Shown here piece by piece: positions 25,219-33,403 of a stretch of DNA of 64,000 nucleotides; within the stretch, counting starts at the first letter, position 1, and the number at the start of each line of letters is the position of its first letter. The DNA is from Nocardioides guangzhouensis (lineage in GTDB: Bacteria > Actinomycetota > Actinomycetes > Propionibacteriales > Nocardioidaceae), in assembly GCF_004519545.1 (NCBI RefSeq), contig NZ_SDKM01000016.1, positions 1 to 64,000 on the forward strand, written 5' to 3'. A program made the position numbers and the translations under genes. The notes beneath the pieces were generated by a model that was given only the letters and a program-made list of their open reading frames with translations, did no database searches and was not told where the DNA came from.

Positions 25219-26043
25219 TCAGGGGAGGACGCGCCTGCTGCCCCGCGCGACGACGTCCTGGTAGCGGCTGCCCAGCAGCTTGGCGGCGTGGTGGATCAGG
25301 TGCGCGTCGAGCCCGACCAGCACCCGGGCGCGATTCTTGAGGATCCCGTCGACGATGACCGAGGCAGCCTTCTCCGGCGACATCCTGGCCAGCTTCTTCT
25401 CGAACAGCTCGTCCACGGCCGGCCCGTCCACGCCCTCGGTCTTGCGCCCGTTGCGGGAGATCCCGGTCCGGATGCCGCCGGGGTGCACGCAGGTCACGCC
25501 GACCGGGTGGCCGTCGACGAGCATCTCCTCGCGGAGCGCCTCGGTGAAGCCGCGGACGGCGTACTTCGACGCGTTGTACGTCGACTGGCCGGGCATGCTG
25601 ACCAGCCCGAACAGCGAGGAGATGTTGACCACGTGCCCGTCCCCGCTCGCGATCAGGTGGGGCAGGAACTCCTTGGTGCCGGTGACGACGCCCCAGAAGT
25701 TGATCCCCATGATCCACTCGAAGTCGTCGTAGGAGATCTCCTCGAAGTGGCCGGTCATGGTCACGCCGGCATTGTTGACCACCACGTTGACCCGACCGAA
25801 CTGCTCGGCCACGGCCGCGGCGTAGGTCGCGAACGCGGCGCGGTCGGACACGTCGAGCCGGTCGGCCCGCACCTCGGAGGCCCCGGCCTCCTTGACCAGC
25901 TCCACGGTCTCGGCGAGGCCGGCCTCGTCGATGTCGGAGATCGCGACCAGCGCGCCGCGGCGCGCGACCTCGACGGCGAGCGCCCGTCCGATGCCGGAGC
26001 CGGCGCCGGTGATGACCACGACCTTGTCGTTCAGGGTCTTCAT
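25219..26043 (-). CDS. Short-chain dehydrogenase in BVMO operon
   Basis: A 274-residue classical SDR: TGAGSGIG at residues 12-19, NNAGV, SSLFG with the catalytic Ser, and YNASK near 158. Its ATG overlaps the stop of the upstream monooxygenase gene (ATGA), so translation is coupled. A pairing of a flavin monooxygenase with an SDR is also found in the mymA region of M. tuberculosis (Rv3083, Rv3085), a mycolate/envelope stress operon. That resemblance suggests oxidation of a ketone or aldehyde intermediate in succession, but the substrate is unknown. Confidence 0.85.
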   Translation of the reverse strand: MKTLNDKVVVITGAGSGIGRALAVEVARRGALVAISDIDEAGLAETVELVKEAGASEVRADRLDVSDRAAFATYAAAVAEQFGRVNVVVNNAGVTMTGHFEEISYDDFEWIMGINFWGVVTGTKEFLPHLIASGDGHVVNISSLFGLVSMPGQSTYNASKYAVRGFTEALREEMLVDGHPVGVTCVHPGGIRTGISRNGRKTEGVDGPAVDELFEKKLARMSPEKAASVIVDGILKNRARVLVGLDAHLIHHAAKLLGSRYQDVVARGSRRVLP

Positions 26044-27578
26044 GCGAGGACGTCCTCTCGTGCGTGGGCCGGGGTGGTCGGGTGCGGCGCGGTCACGTCG
26101 TACGCCGCGGAGTCGAAGCGGGAGAGCAGCCGGCGCATGGTGAACGTGGCCCGCGGCCAGAGGACCGTGTTGCGACCGTGCTCGTCGAGGTACCAGCTCG
26201 CACAGCCCCCACGGTTCCACACCGTGCGCCCCATGCGCTGCTGCAGGTCGGCGTTCCACGTGTCCTGGGCGTCGCGACGCGGCTCGACCGCCGCGTAGTC
26301 GTGGGCCCGCATGGTCCGGATCGCGTCCCGGACGTAGGCGAGCTGGGACTCGATCACGAACACCATGCTCGAGTGCCCGAGGCCGGTGTTGGGGCCGACG
26401 ACCTGGAACAGGTTGGGGAAGCCGTGCACGGTGGTCCCCTTGTACGCCGCCATCCCGCCCTCGCTCCACACCTCGGCCAGGCTGCGCCCCTCGCGCCCGA
26501 CCACGTGCTGCGCGATCGGCTGGTCGGTGGTGTGGAACCCGGTGGCCACCACGATCACGTCCACCGGCCGCTCGACGCCGTCGGCGGTGACGATCGCGTC
26601 GCCGGTGACCTTCACGATCCGGTCGGTGACCAGGTCGACGTCGTCGCTGGCCAGCGCGGGGTACCAGGTGTTCGAGATCAGGATCCGCTTGCAGCCGATC
26701 TCGAAGTCCGGGGTGACCCGCTCCCGCAGCTCCGGATCCGCGATGCCCTTGCGGATGTTGGCCAGCGCCAGCTGCTTCGCCGGCCAGGCCAGCCTCGGCT
26801 GCCGCGTGAAGCCGGGCACGTAGGTCTCGCGGCCCCAGTAGATCGCGGTCCGGTAGGCACGCTGCACCACCGGCAGGTGCCGGAACGCGAGCCGCTCGAG
26901 GCGGGTGTAGGCGCGGTCGTTGCGCGGGATGACGTACGGCGCGGTGCGCTGGTACACGTCGAGGTGGCCGGCGACCTTCCGCACCTCGGGCACGATCTGG
27001 ATCGCCGAGGCGCCGGTGCCGATCACCGCGACCCGCTTCCCGGCCAGGTCGACGTCGTGGTCCCAGCGGGCGGAGTGGAAGATCTCGCCCTGGAAGGAGT
27101 CGATGCCGTCGATGTCGGGCAGCCTCGGCTCGGACAGCCCGCCGGACGCGGTGATCAGTGTGGTCGAGGTGACCTCGCGACCGTCGGAGAGCCGCACCCG
27201 CCAGCACTGCGCGGCGTCGTCCCAGGCCGCGTGCTCGACGGCGGTGCCGAACCGGAACCGGTCGAGCACGCCGGACTCGGCCGCGACCCGCCGGAGGTAG
27301 GCCTGGATCTCCGGCTGCGGTGAGAACGACATCGACCAGTCGGGGTTGGGCGCGAACGAGAACGAGTAGAGGGGGCTCGGGACGTCGCAGGCCGCGCCGG
27401 GGTAGGTGTTGTCGCGCCAGGTGCCGCCTACCTCGGTGCCCTTCTCGATCACGAGGAAGTCGTCCTCGCCGTCCTCGGCAAGGGTGATCGCGGTACCGAG
27501 GCCGCCGAAGCCGGCGCCGACCACGAGGTGCTGCACGTGCTGCGAACCGGGCGCGCGCCGCGGCTGGGGAGGGGTCAT
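26040..27578 (-). CDS. Flavin-containing (Baeyer-Villiger type) monooxygenase
   Basis: A flavoprotein of about 512 residues. The FAD glycine motif VVGAGFGGLG is near residue 22 and the NADPH motif VIGTGASAIQI near 185. The Baeyer-Villiger fingerprint FxGxxxHxxxWD is present as FQGEIFHSARWD. The DxxxVATGF motif occurs as VIVVATGFHT. It should insert oxygen into ketones, or oxidise aldehydes, with NADPH and O2. I chose the ATG at 27578 (MTPPQP); the ATG at 27596 is also possible. Two operator-like palindromes lie within 70 bp upstream, and a TetR gene is divergent. Confidence 0.87.
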   Translation of the reverse strand: MTPPQPRRAPGSQHVQHLVVGAGFGGLGTAITLAEDGEDDFLVIEKGTEVGGTWRDNTYPGAACDVPSPLYSFSFAPNPDWSMSFSPQPEIQAYLRRVAAESGVLDRFRFGTAVEHAAWDDAAQCWRVRLSDGREVTSTTLITASGGLSEPRLPDIDGIDSFQGEIFHSARWDHDVDLAGKRVAVIGTGASAIQIVPEVRKVAGHLDVYQRTAPYVIPRNDRAYTRLERLAFRHLPVVQRAYRTAIYWGRETYVPGFTRQPRLAWPAKQLALANIRKGIADPELRERVTPDFEIGCKRILISNTWYPALASDDVDLVTDRIVKVTGDAIVTADGVERPVDVIVVATGFHTTDQPIAQHVVGREGRSLAEVWSEGGMAAYKGTTVHGFPNLFQVVGPNTGLGHSSMVFVIESQLAYVRDAIRTMRAHDYAAVEPRRDAQDTWNADLQQRMGRTVWNRGGCASWYLDEHGRNTVLWPRATFTMRRLLSRFDSAAYDVTAPHPTTPAHAREDVLA

Positions 27579-27600
27579 GCCGGTCACGGTAGGCATGCTA

Positions 27601-27648
27601 TTGAACGTCCGTCAACAGAATCGGCCGCATTTGTTGAACGACGTTCAG
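27601..27648. promoter_or_regulatory. Two TetR-type operators
   Basis: Site 1 TTGAACGTCCGTCAA (27601-27615) and site 2 TTGAACGACGTTCAG (27634-27648) are two near-identical imperfect palindromes in the 83-bp divergent gap. Site 2 contains TGAACG-A-CGTTCA, a perfect 13-bp palindrome. They lie 33 bp apart, about three helical turns, and are placed to control both the monooxygenase and the TetR gene. Confidence 0.7.
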
Positions 27649-27661
27649 TAGGATCCGGCCC

Positions 27662-28270
27662 ATGACGTCCAGCCCTCGCGTCCGGATGACGCCGGAGAGC
27701 CGGCGCGAGCAACTGCTCGACCTCGGGGTCACCCTGCTCGCGACCCGGTCGCTGGATGAGCTGTCGATCGAGATCCTCGCCGAGGAGGCCGGGATCTCGC
27801 GCGGGCTGCTCTACCACTACTTCGGCAACAAGCACGACTTCCACGAGGCCGTCGTCCGCCGGGCCGCGGAGGACCTGGTCGCGATCACCGCCCCCGGCGG
27901 CGAGGGGGACCTGGCCGCCCGCCTGACCTCCTCGATCGACCGCTACCTCGGCTGGGTCGAGGCCAACCACGAGGGCTACGTCTCACTGGTCCGCGCCGCC
28001 TCCGGCGGCAACGAGCGGCTGCGCGAGATCTACGAGTCGACCCGGTCGGCGCTCACCGACCGCATCTTCGACGCCGCCGGCGCCGAGGGCCTCGCGTCGC
28101 TCGGCATCACCGACTCACCCGGCGTGCGGCTCGTGGTGCGGGGTTGGGCCGCGCTGGTCGAGGAGGTCGTGCTGTCGTGGGTCGAGGACGATCGCGGGGT
28201 CTCCCGCGAGGCCCTGGTCGGGTCGCTGACCGCCAGCCTGGCCGCGCTGCTGGGCGTCGCGCCTTCCTGA
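27662..28270 (+). CDS. TetR-family transcriptional regulator
   Basis: A 202-residue regulator. The helix-turn-helix is clear: LSIEILAEEAGISRGLLYHYFGNKHDFHEAVV (residues about 36-67). The rest is a helical ligand domain with no recognised pocket. Transcribed away from the BVMO-SDR operon across an 83-bp gap with two palindromes, so it is a likely repressor of that operon and of itself. Ligand unknown. The layout fits catabolism of a ketone-like compound that also acts as inducer. Confidence 0.85.
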   Translation: MTSSPRVRMTPESRREQLLDLGVTLLATRSLDELSIEILAEEAGISRGLLYHYFGNKHDFHEAVVRRAAEDLVAITAPGGEGDLAARLTSSIDRYLGWVEANHEGYVSLVRAASGGNERLREIYESTRSALTDRIFDAAGAEGLASLGITDSPGVRLVVRGWAALVEEVVLSWVEDDRGVSREALVGSLTASLAALLGVAPS

Positions 28271-28424
28271 CTTCCCGGTCAGGCCCGCGGACCGCGCGCA
28301 ACGTAGGTGGGTATCCCGGGTCTTGTCCCGGTGTCCTCACGTCCTCCGCTGCGTAGGTTCTCGACCGGCGCCGGTGGTCGGCGCCCTGCAGGACGTCCCC
28401 GTCGACGAGCCGAGGAGGTGGACC

Positions 28425-28697
28425 GTGGACTCGCTGGCTGCTGCACCGGTGCTCGCGGGCATGGTCTCGACCGTCCTGTTCGTCGGCAGCTACCTCCCGA
28501 TGCTGGTCAAGGCGTTCCGCACCCGCGACCTCACGTCGTACAGCCTCGGCAACCTGGTGCTCGCCAACGTCGGCAACGCCGTGCACTCGGTCTACGTCTT
28601 CAGCCTGCCGGTGGGGCCGATCTGGTTCCTGCACGGGTTCTACGTGCTCGGGACGCTGCTGATGCTGGTGTGGCACCGGCTCTTCGTCCCTCGTTGA
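28425..28697 (+). CDS. SemiSWEET-like / PQ-loop membrane protein
   Basis: A 90-residue membrane protein with three hydrophobic segments, the size and layout of a SemiSWEET half-transporter (dimer forms a sugar channel). The first helix ends in a PQ-loop-like SYLPMLVKAFRTRDLTSYSLGN. GTG start with GAGGAGG 7 bp upstream. Its stop codon is inside the upstream promoter hexamer of the Nudix gene. Function as a sugar transporter is by fold only. Confidence 0.7.
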   Translation: MDSLAAAPVLAGMVSTVLFVGSYLPMLVKAFRTRDLTSYSLGNLVLANVGNAVHSVYVFSLPVGPIWFLHGFYVLGTLLMLVWHRLFVPR

Positions 28698-28721
28698 CTT
28701 GTCGAGCAGACAAGTTACGGT
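28694..28721 (+). promoter_or_regulatory. Promoter with internal perfect palindrome
   Basis: -35 TTGACT (28694-28699), 16-bp spacer, -10 TACGGT (28716-28721). The spacer and -35 hold ACTTGTC-GAGCA-GACAAGT, a perfect 7+5+7 palindrome at 28697-28715. The -10 ends 7 bp before the GTG of the Nudix gene, so the start codon is at or beside the transcription start (leaderless). A repressor here would block polymerase directly. Confidence 0.68.
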
Positions 28722-28727
28722 CGGGGC

Positions 28728-29411
28728 GTGGCCTACGAGAGCGAGTACCCACCGTTCTACGTCACCGTCGACATCGTCGTCCTGGCGATCCGTGACGGCC
28801 GGCTGAACGCGCTGGCGATCCGCCGCGGTCCGGGCCACGACGAGGGCAAGTGGGCGCTGCCCGGTGGTTTCGTCGGGATCGACGAGGACCTCGAGCCGGC
28901 CGCGCGCCGCGAGCTCGAGGAGGAGACCGGCTTCAGCGTGCACCGGGACGCCCTCCAGCAGGTCGGCACGTACGGCGCCCCCGACCGCGACCCGCGCTAC
29001 CTGCGGGTGGTCAGCGTGGCCTGGCTGGCCGCCGTACCCGACGCCTCGGCGGTGGTCGCCGGCACCGACGCCGCGCACGCCGAGTGGCGGCCGGTCGACG
29101 ACCTGCTCGCCGAGGACCTCGCCTTCGACCACCACCGGATCCTCGCCGACGCCCGCGACCGTGCCCGCGTGCTGGTCGACAGCCCACCGCCCGGCACCCG
29201 CCCCCTGGCCGCGGCGTTCCTGCCGTCCGACGAGTTCAGCCTGTCCAGGCTGCGCTCGGTCTACGAGGCCGTCCTCGGGCGCGAGCTGGACCCGGGCAAC
29301 TTCCAGCGCCGGGTGAAGACCACCCAGGGGCTGGTGACGCCGACCGGCCGCCGCGAGCCCGCCGCCGGAGGCCGAGGCCGCCCTGCCGAGCTGTTCCGGA
29401 TCCGGGGCTGA
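28728..29411 (+). CDS. Nudix-related transcriptional regulator (NrtR-like)
   Basis: A 227-residue two-domain protein. The N-terminal Nudix domain (about 10-140) contains a complete Nudix box (GFVGIDEDLEPAARRELEEETGF), and the C-terminal third (about 150-220) is a winged-helix-like segment as in NrtR (FSLSRLRSVYEAVLG, GNFQRRVKT). NrtR regulators control NAD metabolism or sugar genes and bind ADP-ribose-like ligands; often their Nudix box is degenerate, here it is intact, so hydrolase activity is possible. GTG start. The palindrome in its promoter is a likely autoregulatory site. Which other genes it controls is not shown here. Confidence 0.82.
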   Translation: MAYESEYPPFYVTVDIVVLAIRDGRLNALAIRRGPGHDEGKWALPGGFVGIDEDLEPAARRELEEETGFSVHRDALQQVGTYGAPDRDPRYLRVVSVAWLAAVPDASAVVAGTDAAHAEWRPVDDLLAEDLAFDHHRILADARDRARVLVDSPPPGTRPLAAAFLPSDEFSLSRLRSVYEAVLGRELDPGNFQRRVKTTQGLVTPTGRREPAAGGRGRPAELFRIRG

Positions 29412-29470
29412 CCGGTGCCCCGAGTCAGGGCGCCGAGAGTAGGTTCGGGGGCAGCGAAGGGAGGACGGCC

Positions 29471-30037
29471 GTGATCGAGCTGACCAAGGGCCAGGAGCTC
29501 GTGCTGGTCACCGACGACGGGACGCCGTTGAAGCGGATACGGATGGGCGTCGGCTGGGACAAGGCACGCAACGCCGGGTTCGCGGGCACGGGTGCCCCGG
29601 ACATCGACCTGGACGCGTCCGCGGTGTCGTTCGGGGACGGCCAGCTCCTCGACGCGGCGTTCTACAACAACCTGACTTCGCGCGACGGCTCCGTCGTGCA
29701 CCTCGGCGACAACCTGACCGGCAGCGGCGAGGGAGACGACGAGGAGCTCACCGTCGACCTCGAGAAGGTGCACCCGCGGATCGACACGATCGTGTTCCTG
29801 GTCAGCAGCTACCAGGGCCACGAGCTCGAGTGGATCCGCAACGCCTACTGCCGGATCGTCGACGAGAACGACGTCGAGCTCGCCCGGTTCACGCTCACCA
29901 ACGGCGTACCGGAGACCGGCATGGCGATGGCGAAGCTGTCGCGTGACGGCGACCGTTGGCGGCTCCGAGCGATCGGCGAGGGGATCAAGGTCAAGGTGCC
30001 GACCGAGTCGGTCGCCGCGCTGCGTCCGTACCTCTGA
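29471..30037 (+). CDS. TerD-family protein
   Basis: A 188-residue TerD-domain protein, of the tellurite-resistance and stress family that binds calcium. It shows GVGWDKA, DIDLDASAV, a DNLTGSGEGDDEEL loop with clustered acidic residues, and IRNAYCRIVDENDVELARF. GTG start with GAAGGGAGGAC. It is alone: no other ter genes (TerZ, TerC) are in the window. It follows the Nudix gene by 59 bp and could share its promoter. Confidence 0.85.
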   Translation: MIELTKGQELVLVTDDGTPLKRIRMGVGWDKARNAGFAGTGAPDIDLDASAVSFGDGQLLDAAFYNNLTSRDGSVVHLGDNLTGSGEGDDEELTVDLEKVHPRIDTIVFLVSSYQGHELEWIRNAYCRIVDENDVELARFTLTNGVPETGMAMAKLSRDGDRWRLRAIGEGIKVKVPTESVAALRPYL

Positions 30038-30043
30038 CGGCCC

Positions 30044-30058
30044 CCGCCCGGCGGGCGG
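30044..30058. terminator. Short GC hairpin after terD
   Basis: CCGCCC-GGC-GGGCGG, a 6-bp perfect stem 6 bp after the TerD stop, between two convergent genes. A weak terminator candidate that runs directly into the dispersed repeat. Confidence 0.4.
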
Positions 30059-30100
30059 TGGTTTCGAGACGCTCGCTGGCACTCGCTCCTCAACCAGCGG
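30057..30100. repeat. Dispersed palindromic repeat overlapping a gene end
   Basis: A copy with GGTGGTTTCGAGACGCTCGC on the left and CTCGCTCCTCAACCAGC on the right. On the minus strand its TTGAGG supplies the TGA stop codon of the glycosyltransferase gene at 30090-30092. The internal GCTCGCTGGCACTCGC makes a small hairpin. Confidence 0.72.
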
Positions 30101-31307
30101 AGAGCTCCTCGACCAGCGCCGGCGAGGGGCGGAAGATCCAGAGGCGCATGGCCAGGAAGCGCATCAGGGTGACCAGCAGGTTGGCGACGGTGAGCACCAG
30201 CACCTCGACGACCGGGTGCGGGGTCGCGGACCAGGCGTGCAGGACGGCGAGGGAGCCGCTGGTCATGGCGAGGCCGGCGCCCAAGACGGCGAGGCCCTGG
30301 ACCTGGTGCCGGACGAGGTGCTGCGGGCCGCGGACGCCGAAGGTGAGCCACCGGTTGGCGGCGGTGTTGCCGACCGCGGTCACCAGCAGCGCCAGCAGGT
30401 TCGCCACCTGGCCGCCGGTGACCTGCCGGAACAGCAGGTAGAGCACGGCGTACGCGATCGTGGAGGCGATCCCGACGCAGACGAACAGCGCGACCTGGGT
30501 GCCGGTGCGGCCGGCGGCGGCCCGAGACTGCGTGCGACCGAGCTCGGTGGAGACCGTGGCCAGGGGGAGCCGACCGGTGAGCAGCGACCAGCCGAGCCGG
30601 CGGATGCCGCGCAGGTCGTCGAGCGCGGTCCGGAGCACGTCGACGCGGGAGTCGGGGTCGTCCACCCAGTCCACCGGTACCTCGTGGATGCGCAGCCCGG
30701 ACCGCTCGGCGAGCACCAGCAGCTCGGTGTCGAAGAACCACGTGTCGTCCTGGACCAGCGGCAGCAGCGCCTGCGCCGCCGGACGCCGGATCGCCTTGAA
30801 CCCGCACTGCGCGTCGGTGAACCGGGCCCGCAGCGTCGAGCGGAGCAGCACGTTGTACCCCCGCGAGACCAGCTCCCGCTTCGGGCCGCGCACGACGCTC
30901 GACCCGCGGGTCAGCCGCGACCCGATCGCCAGGTCGGAGTGCCCCGACAGCAGCGGCGCCACCAGCGGCAGCAGCGCGTTGAGGTCGGTCGACAGGTCGA
31001 CGTCCATGTAGACGAGCACCTCGGCGGTCGACTCCGACCACACCCGCTTGAGCGCCCGGCCGCGGCCCTTCTCGGACATCGTCACCACCCGTACGCCGGC
31101 CAGCTCGCGCGCCAGCCGCCGGGCGATGATCGGCGTCGCGTCGGTGCTCGCGTTGTCCGCGACCGTCACCTGCCACGACCAGGGCAGCCGCTCGAGGTGC
31201 CGGGTGACCCGGTGCACCGTGTCGGCCAGCGCGGCCTCCTCGTTGTGCACCGGGATCACCACGTCGAGCAGCGGCGCCTCCTCCGCGAGCGGCTCCGCCG
31301 CGCTCAC
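30090..31307 (-). CDS. GT2 glycosyltransferase fused to GtrA-like membrane domain
   Basis: A 405-residue protein. The first 240 residues are a family-2 glycosyltransferase of the dolichol-phosphate glucose/mannose synthase type: VVIPVHNEEAAL, DNASTDAT, YMDVDLSTDL (DxD), and a QCGFKAI segment. The second part has four hydrophobic segments typical of GtrA flippase-like proteins. It should make a polyprenyl-phosphate sugar and help move it across the membrane. GTG start overlaps the stop of the GT39-type gene (GTGA), so both enzymes are coupled; the neighbour would use the lipid-linked sugar. The last residues and stop come from the dispersed repeat. Confidence 0.85.
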   Translation of the reverse strand: MSAAEPLAEEAPLLDVVIPVHNEEAALADTVHRVTRHLERLPWSWQVTVADNASTDATPIIARRLARELAGVRVVTMSEKGRGRALKRVWSESTAEVLVYMDVDLSTDLNALLPLVAPLLSGHSDLAIGSRLTRGSSVVRGPKRELVSRGYNVLLRSTLRARFTDAQCGFKAIRRPAAQALLPLVQDDTWFFDTELLVLAERSGLRIHEVPVDWVDDPDSRVDVLRTALDDLRGIRRLGWSLLTGRLPLATVSTELGRTQSRAAAGRTGTQVALFVCVGIASTIAYAVLYLLFRQVTGGQVANLLALLVTAVGNTAANRWLTFGVRGPQHLVRHQVQGLAVLGAGLAMTSGSLAVLHAWSATPHPVVEVLVLTVANLLVTLMRFLAMRLWIFRPSPALVEELSAG

Positions 31308-33355
31308 TTCACGCCGCCTGAGAGGTCGTAGACGGTGACGCCGTCGACGGTGGTCGCGGTGAAGCTGTCTGCCACCCACTCGGCGATCTGGGACGCGGTG
31401 CCGGAGCCTCCGCCCATCCCGCCGGGACCGCCGCCGATCCCGCCGCCACCGGCGATGAACCAGTGGATCGCGCCGTTCGCGACGTACTCCTGGAACTCCG
31501 CCAGGGTGGGGCTCGGGTCGCTCCCGTTGAAGCCGCCGATCGCCATCACCGGCTCGCCGCTGGCGAGCTGGTAGCCGGCCGCGCTGTTCGCACCGACCAC
31601 CGCGGCCGACCAGGTCCACGACTCGGCGTCCGCGCGGAGCATCGCGGTCAGCTCGGCGGTCGACGTCGACCCGTTCAGCAGCCCGCCGACGCCGCCGTTC
31701 CCGGTTCCCCCGGCCCCGGTTCCCCCGGCCCCGGTTCCCCCGGCCCCGGTCCCACCGGCCCCGGCTCCGGGAGCATTGCCGGGCATGGCCCCGCCGGGGC
31801 CGCCCCGCATCCCGCCCGGGAACCCGCCTGCGGACACCGGTCCGGCCGAGGGGATCGAGCCGGTGTGCGGCGTGGCGGCCGTCTCGAGCGAGTACGCCGC
31901 GGGGGCGGCGAGGCCGGCCAGCAGCGCCACCGTCGCGACCACGGTCCCGACCCGGCGCGGCAGGTGCCGGACGCCGGCCAGCATCAGCGCGGCCGCGAAG
32001 CCGATCGTGGCGATCAGGTACTTCAGCCACGGCATCCAGCCGTCGCGGTCCAGCAGCACGAACGCCCACGCTGTCGTGAAGGCGGTGGCGAACGCCAGCG
32101 TCGCCGCCGCGGTGTACGACGCACGCTGCCGCCACAGCACCCAGCCGCCGATCGCGACGAGCCCGCCGATCGCGGGAGCCAGGGCGACCGTGTAGTAGGC
32201 GTGGAAGATCCCCGCCATGAAGCTGAACGTCACCGCGGTGACCACCAGCCAGGCCAGCCACAGGGTCAGCCCGGCCCGCACCAGCCGGCGGGCGTCGGCG
32301 CCGACCTCGAGCCGCCGCGCGAACCACAGGCCGGCGACGCCGAGCAGCAGCGCGGCCGGCAGCAGCCACGCGACCTGGCCGCCGATCTCGGAGTCGAACA
32401 TCCGCCAGATCCCGGTCTGGCCCCAGCCTCCGCCGCCGCCGACGGACCCGGTCTCGTCACCGGTGAGCCGGCCCAGGCCGTTGTAGCCGAGGGTCAGCTC
32501 CAGCACGCTGTTGGACTGTGAGCCACCGATGTACGGCCGTGACGACGCCGGCCACAGCTCGACGATCGCGACCCACCAGCCCCCGGCCAGCACCAGCGAG
32601 CCGAACGCCACCAGCAGCGGCACGACGCGGCGCGCGAGCGGGATCCCGGCCCACAGCAGGTAGGCCAGCGCCAGCGCGGGCAGCACCAGGAACGCCTGGA
32701 GCATCTTGGTGAGGAACGCCAGACCGACCAGGGCACCGCCGAGCGCCAGCCAACCGGTCCCCGCCCGGCCGGTCGCGGACACCTCGACCGCCCGGGTGGT
32801 GGCGTACGCCGCGCCGACCATCAGCAGCACCAGCAGCGCGTCCGGGTTGTCGAACCGGAACATCAGCGTCGCCACCGGCGTCAGCGCCAGCACCGCGCCG
32901 GCGAGGATCCCGGCGGCACCGGACCCCGTCGTACGGCGGACGGTGGCGTGCAGCAGCGCGACCGCCGCCACGCCCTCGAGTGCCTGGGGGACCAGGATCG
33001 CCCACGACGACAGCCCGAACAGCCGCACCGACAGCACCATCGGCCAGAGGCTGAGCGGGGTCTTGTCGACGGTGATCGCGTTGGCCGCGTCGAACGACCC
33101 GAAGAAGAACGCCTTCCAGGACTCCGACCCGGCCTGCACGGCGGCTGCGTAGTAGGAGTTCGCCCAGCCGGACGCGCCGAGCCCCCAGAGGTAGAGCACG
33201 GCGGTGCCGCCGAGCAGCAGCGCCAGCGGGAGGTGGCGGCGTACGGCGGCCGCGTCCACGCGCGACCCGGCGCGCGCGGCCCGGGCCGCGCGCGCCGGGG
33301 GAGAGGTGGTCTGGGTACGGGTGGGCGCGGTCGGCGCCGTGGTCGAGAGGTCCAT
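31304..33355 (-). CDS. GT39/ArnT-like membrane glycosyltransferase
   Basis: A protein of about 683 residues with about 11 to 13 hydrophobic segments in its first 490 residues, resembling PMT/ArnT-type enzymes that move a sugar from a polyprenyl phosphate to an outer acceptor. The typical Asp-rich first loop (AITVDKTPLSLWPM) and FRFDNPDALLVLLMV are present. The last 190 residues form an outer domain with a Gly/Ala/Thr low-complexity tract (about 528-551) and another Gly-rich loop near the end. It is translated with the downstream GT2-GtrA protein. The acceptor is unknown. Confidence 0.82.
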   Translation of the reverse strand: MDLSTTAPTAPTRTQTTSPPARAARAARAGSRVDAAAVRRHLPLALLLGGTAVLYLWGLGASGWANSYYAAAVQAGSESWKAFFFGSFDAANAITVDKTPLSLWPMVLSVRLFGLSSWAILVPQALEGVAAVALLHATVRRTTGSGAAGILAGAVLALTPVATLMFRFDNPDALLVLLMVGAAYATTRAVEVSATGRAGTGWLALGGALVGLAFLTKMLQAFLVLPALALAYLLWAGIPLARRVVPLLVAFGSLVLAGGWWVAIVELWPASSRPYIGGSQSNSVLELTLGYNGLGRLTGDETGSVGGGGGWGQTGIWRMFDSEIGGQVAWLLPAALLLGVAGLWFARRLEVGADARRLVRAGLTLWLAWLVVTAVTFSFMAGIFHAYYTVALAPAIGGLVAIGGWVLWRQRASYTAAATLAFATAFTTAWAFVLLDRDGWMPWLKYLIATIGFAAALMLAGVRHLPRRVGTVVATVALLAGLAAPAAYSLETAATPHTGSIPSAGPVSAGGFPGGMRGGPGGAMPGNAPGAGAGGTGAGGTGAGGTGAGGTGNGGVGGLLNGSTSTAELTAMLRADAESWTWSAAVVGANSAAGYQLASGEPVMAIGGFNGSDPSPTLAEFQEYVANGAIHWFIAGGGGIGGGPGGMGGGSGTASQIAEWVADSFTATTVDGVTVYDLSGGVK
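31701..31770. repeat. 15-bp tandem repeat in coding sequence
   Basis: Four copies plus a part of CCGGTTCCCCCGGCC, 15 bp each, within the GT39-like gene; the last copies have point changes. On the coding strand they give repeated Gly-Ala-Gly-Gly-Thr units in the outer domain. Copy number may vary between strains. Confidence 0.75.
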
Positions 33356-33403
33356 GCCAGCCACCGTCGACGGCCGCGCTGGGTGGCCCGTGGGGTGCGG
33401 CTG

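Noticed and set aside
29471..30037. A tellurite-resistance operon
   Set aside because: Only one TerD protein is present; no other ter genes are nearby.
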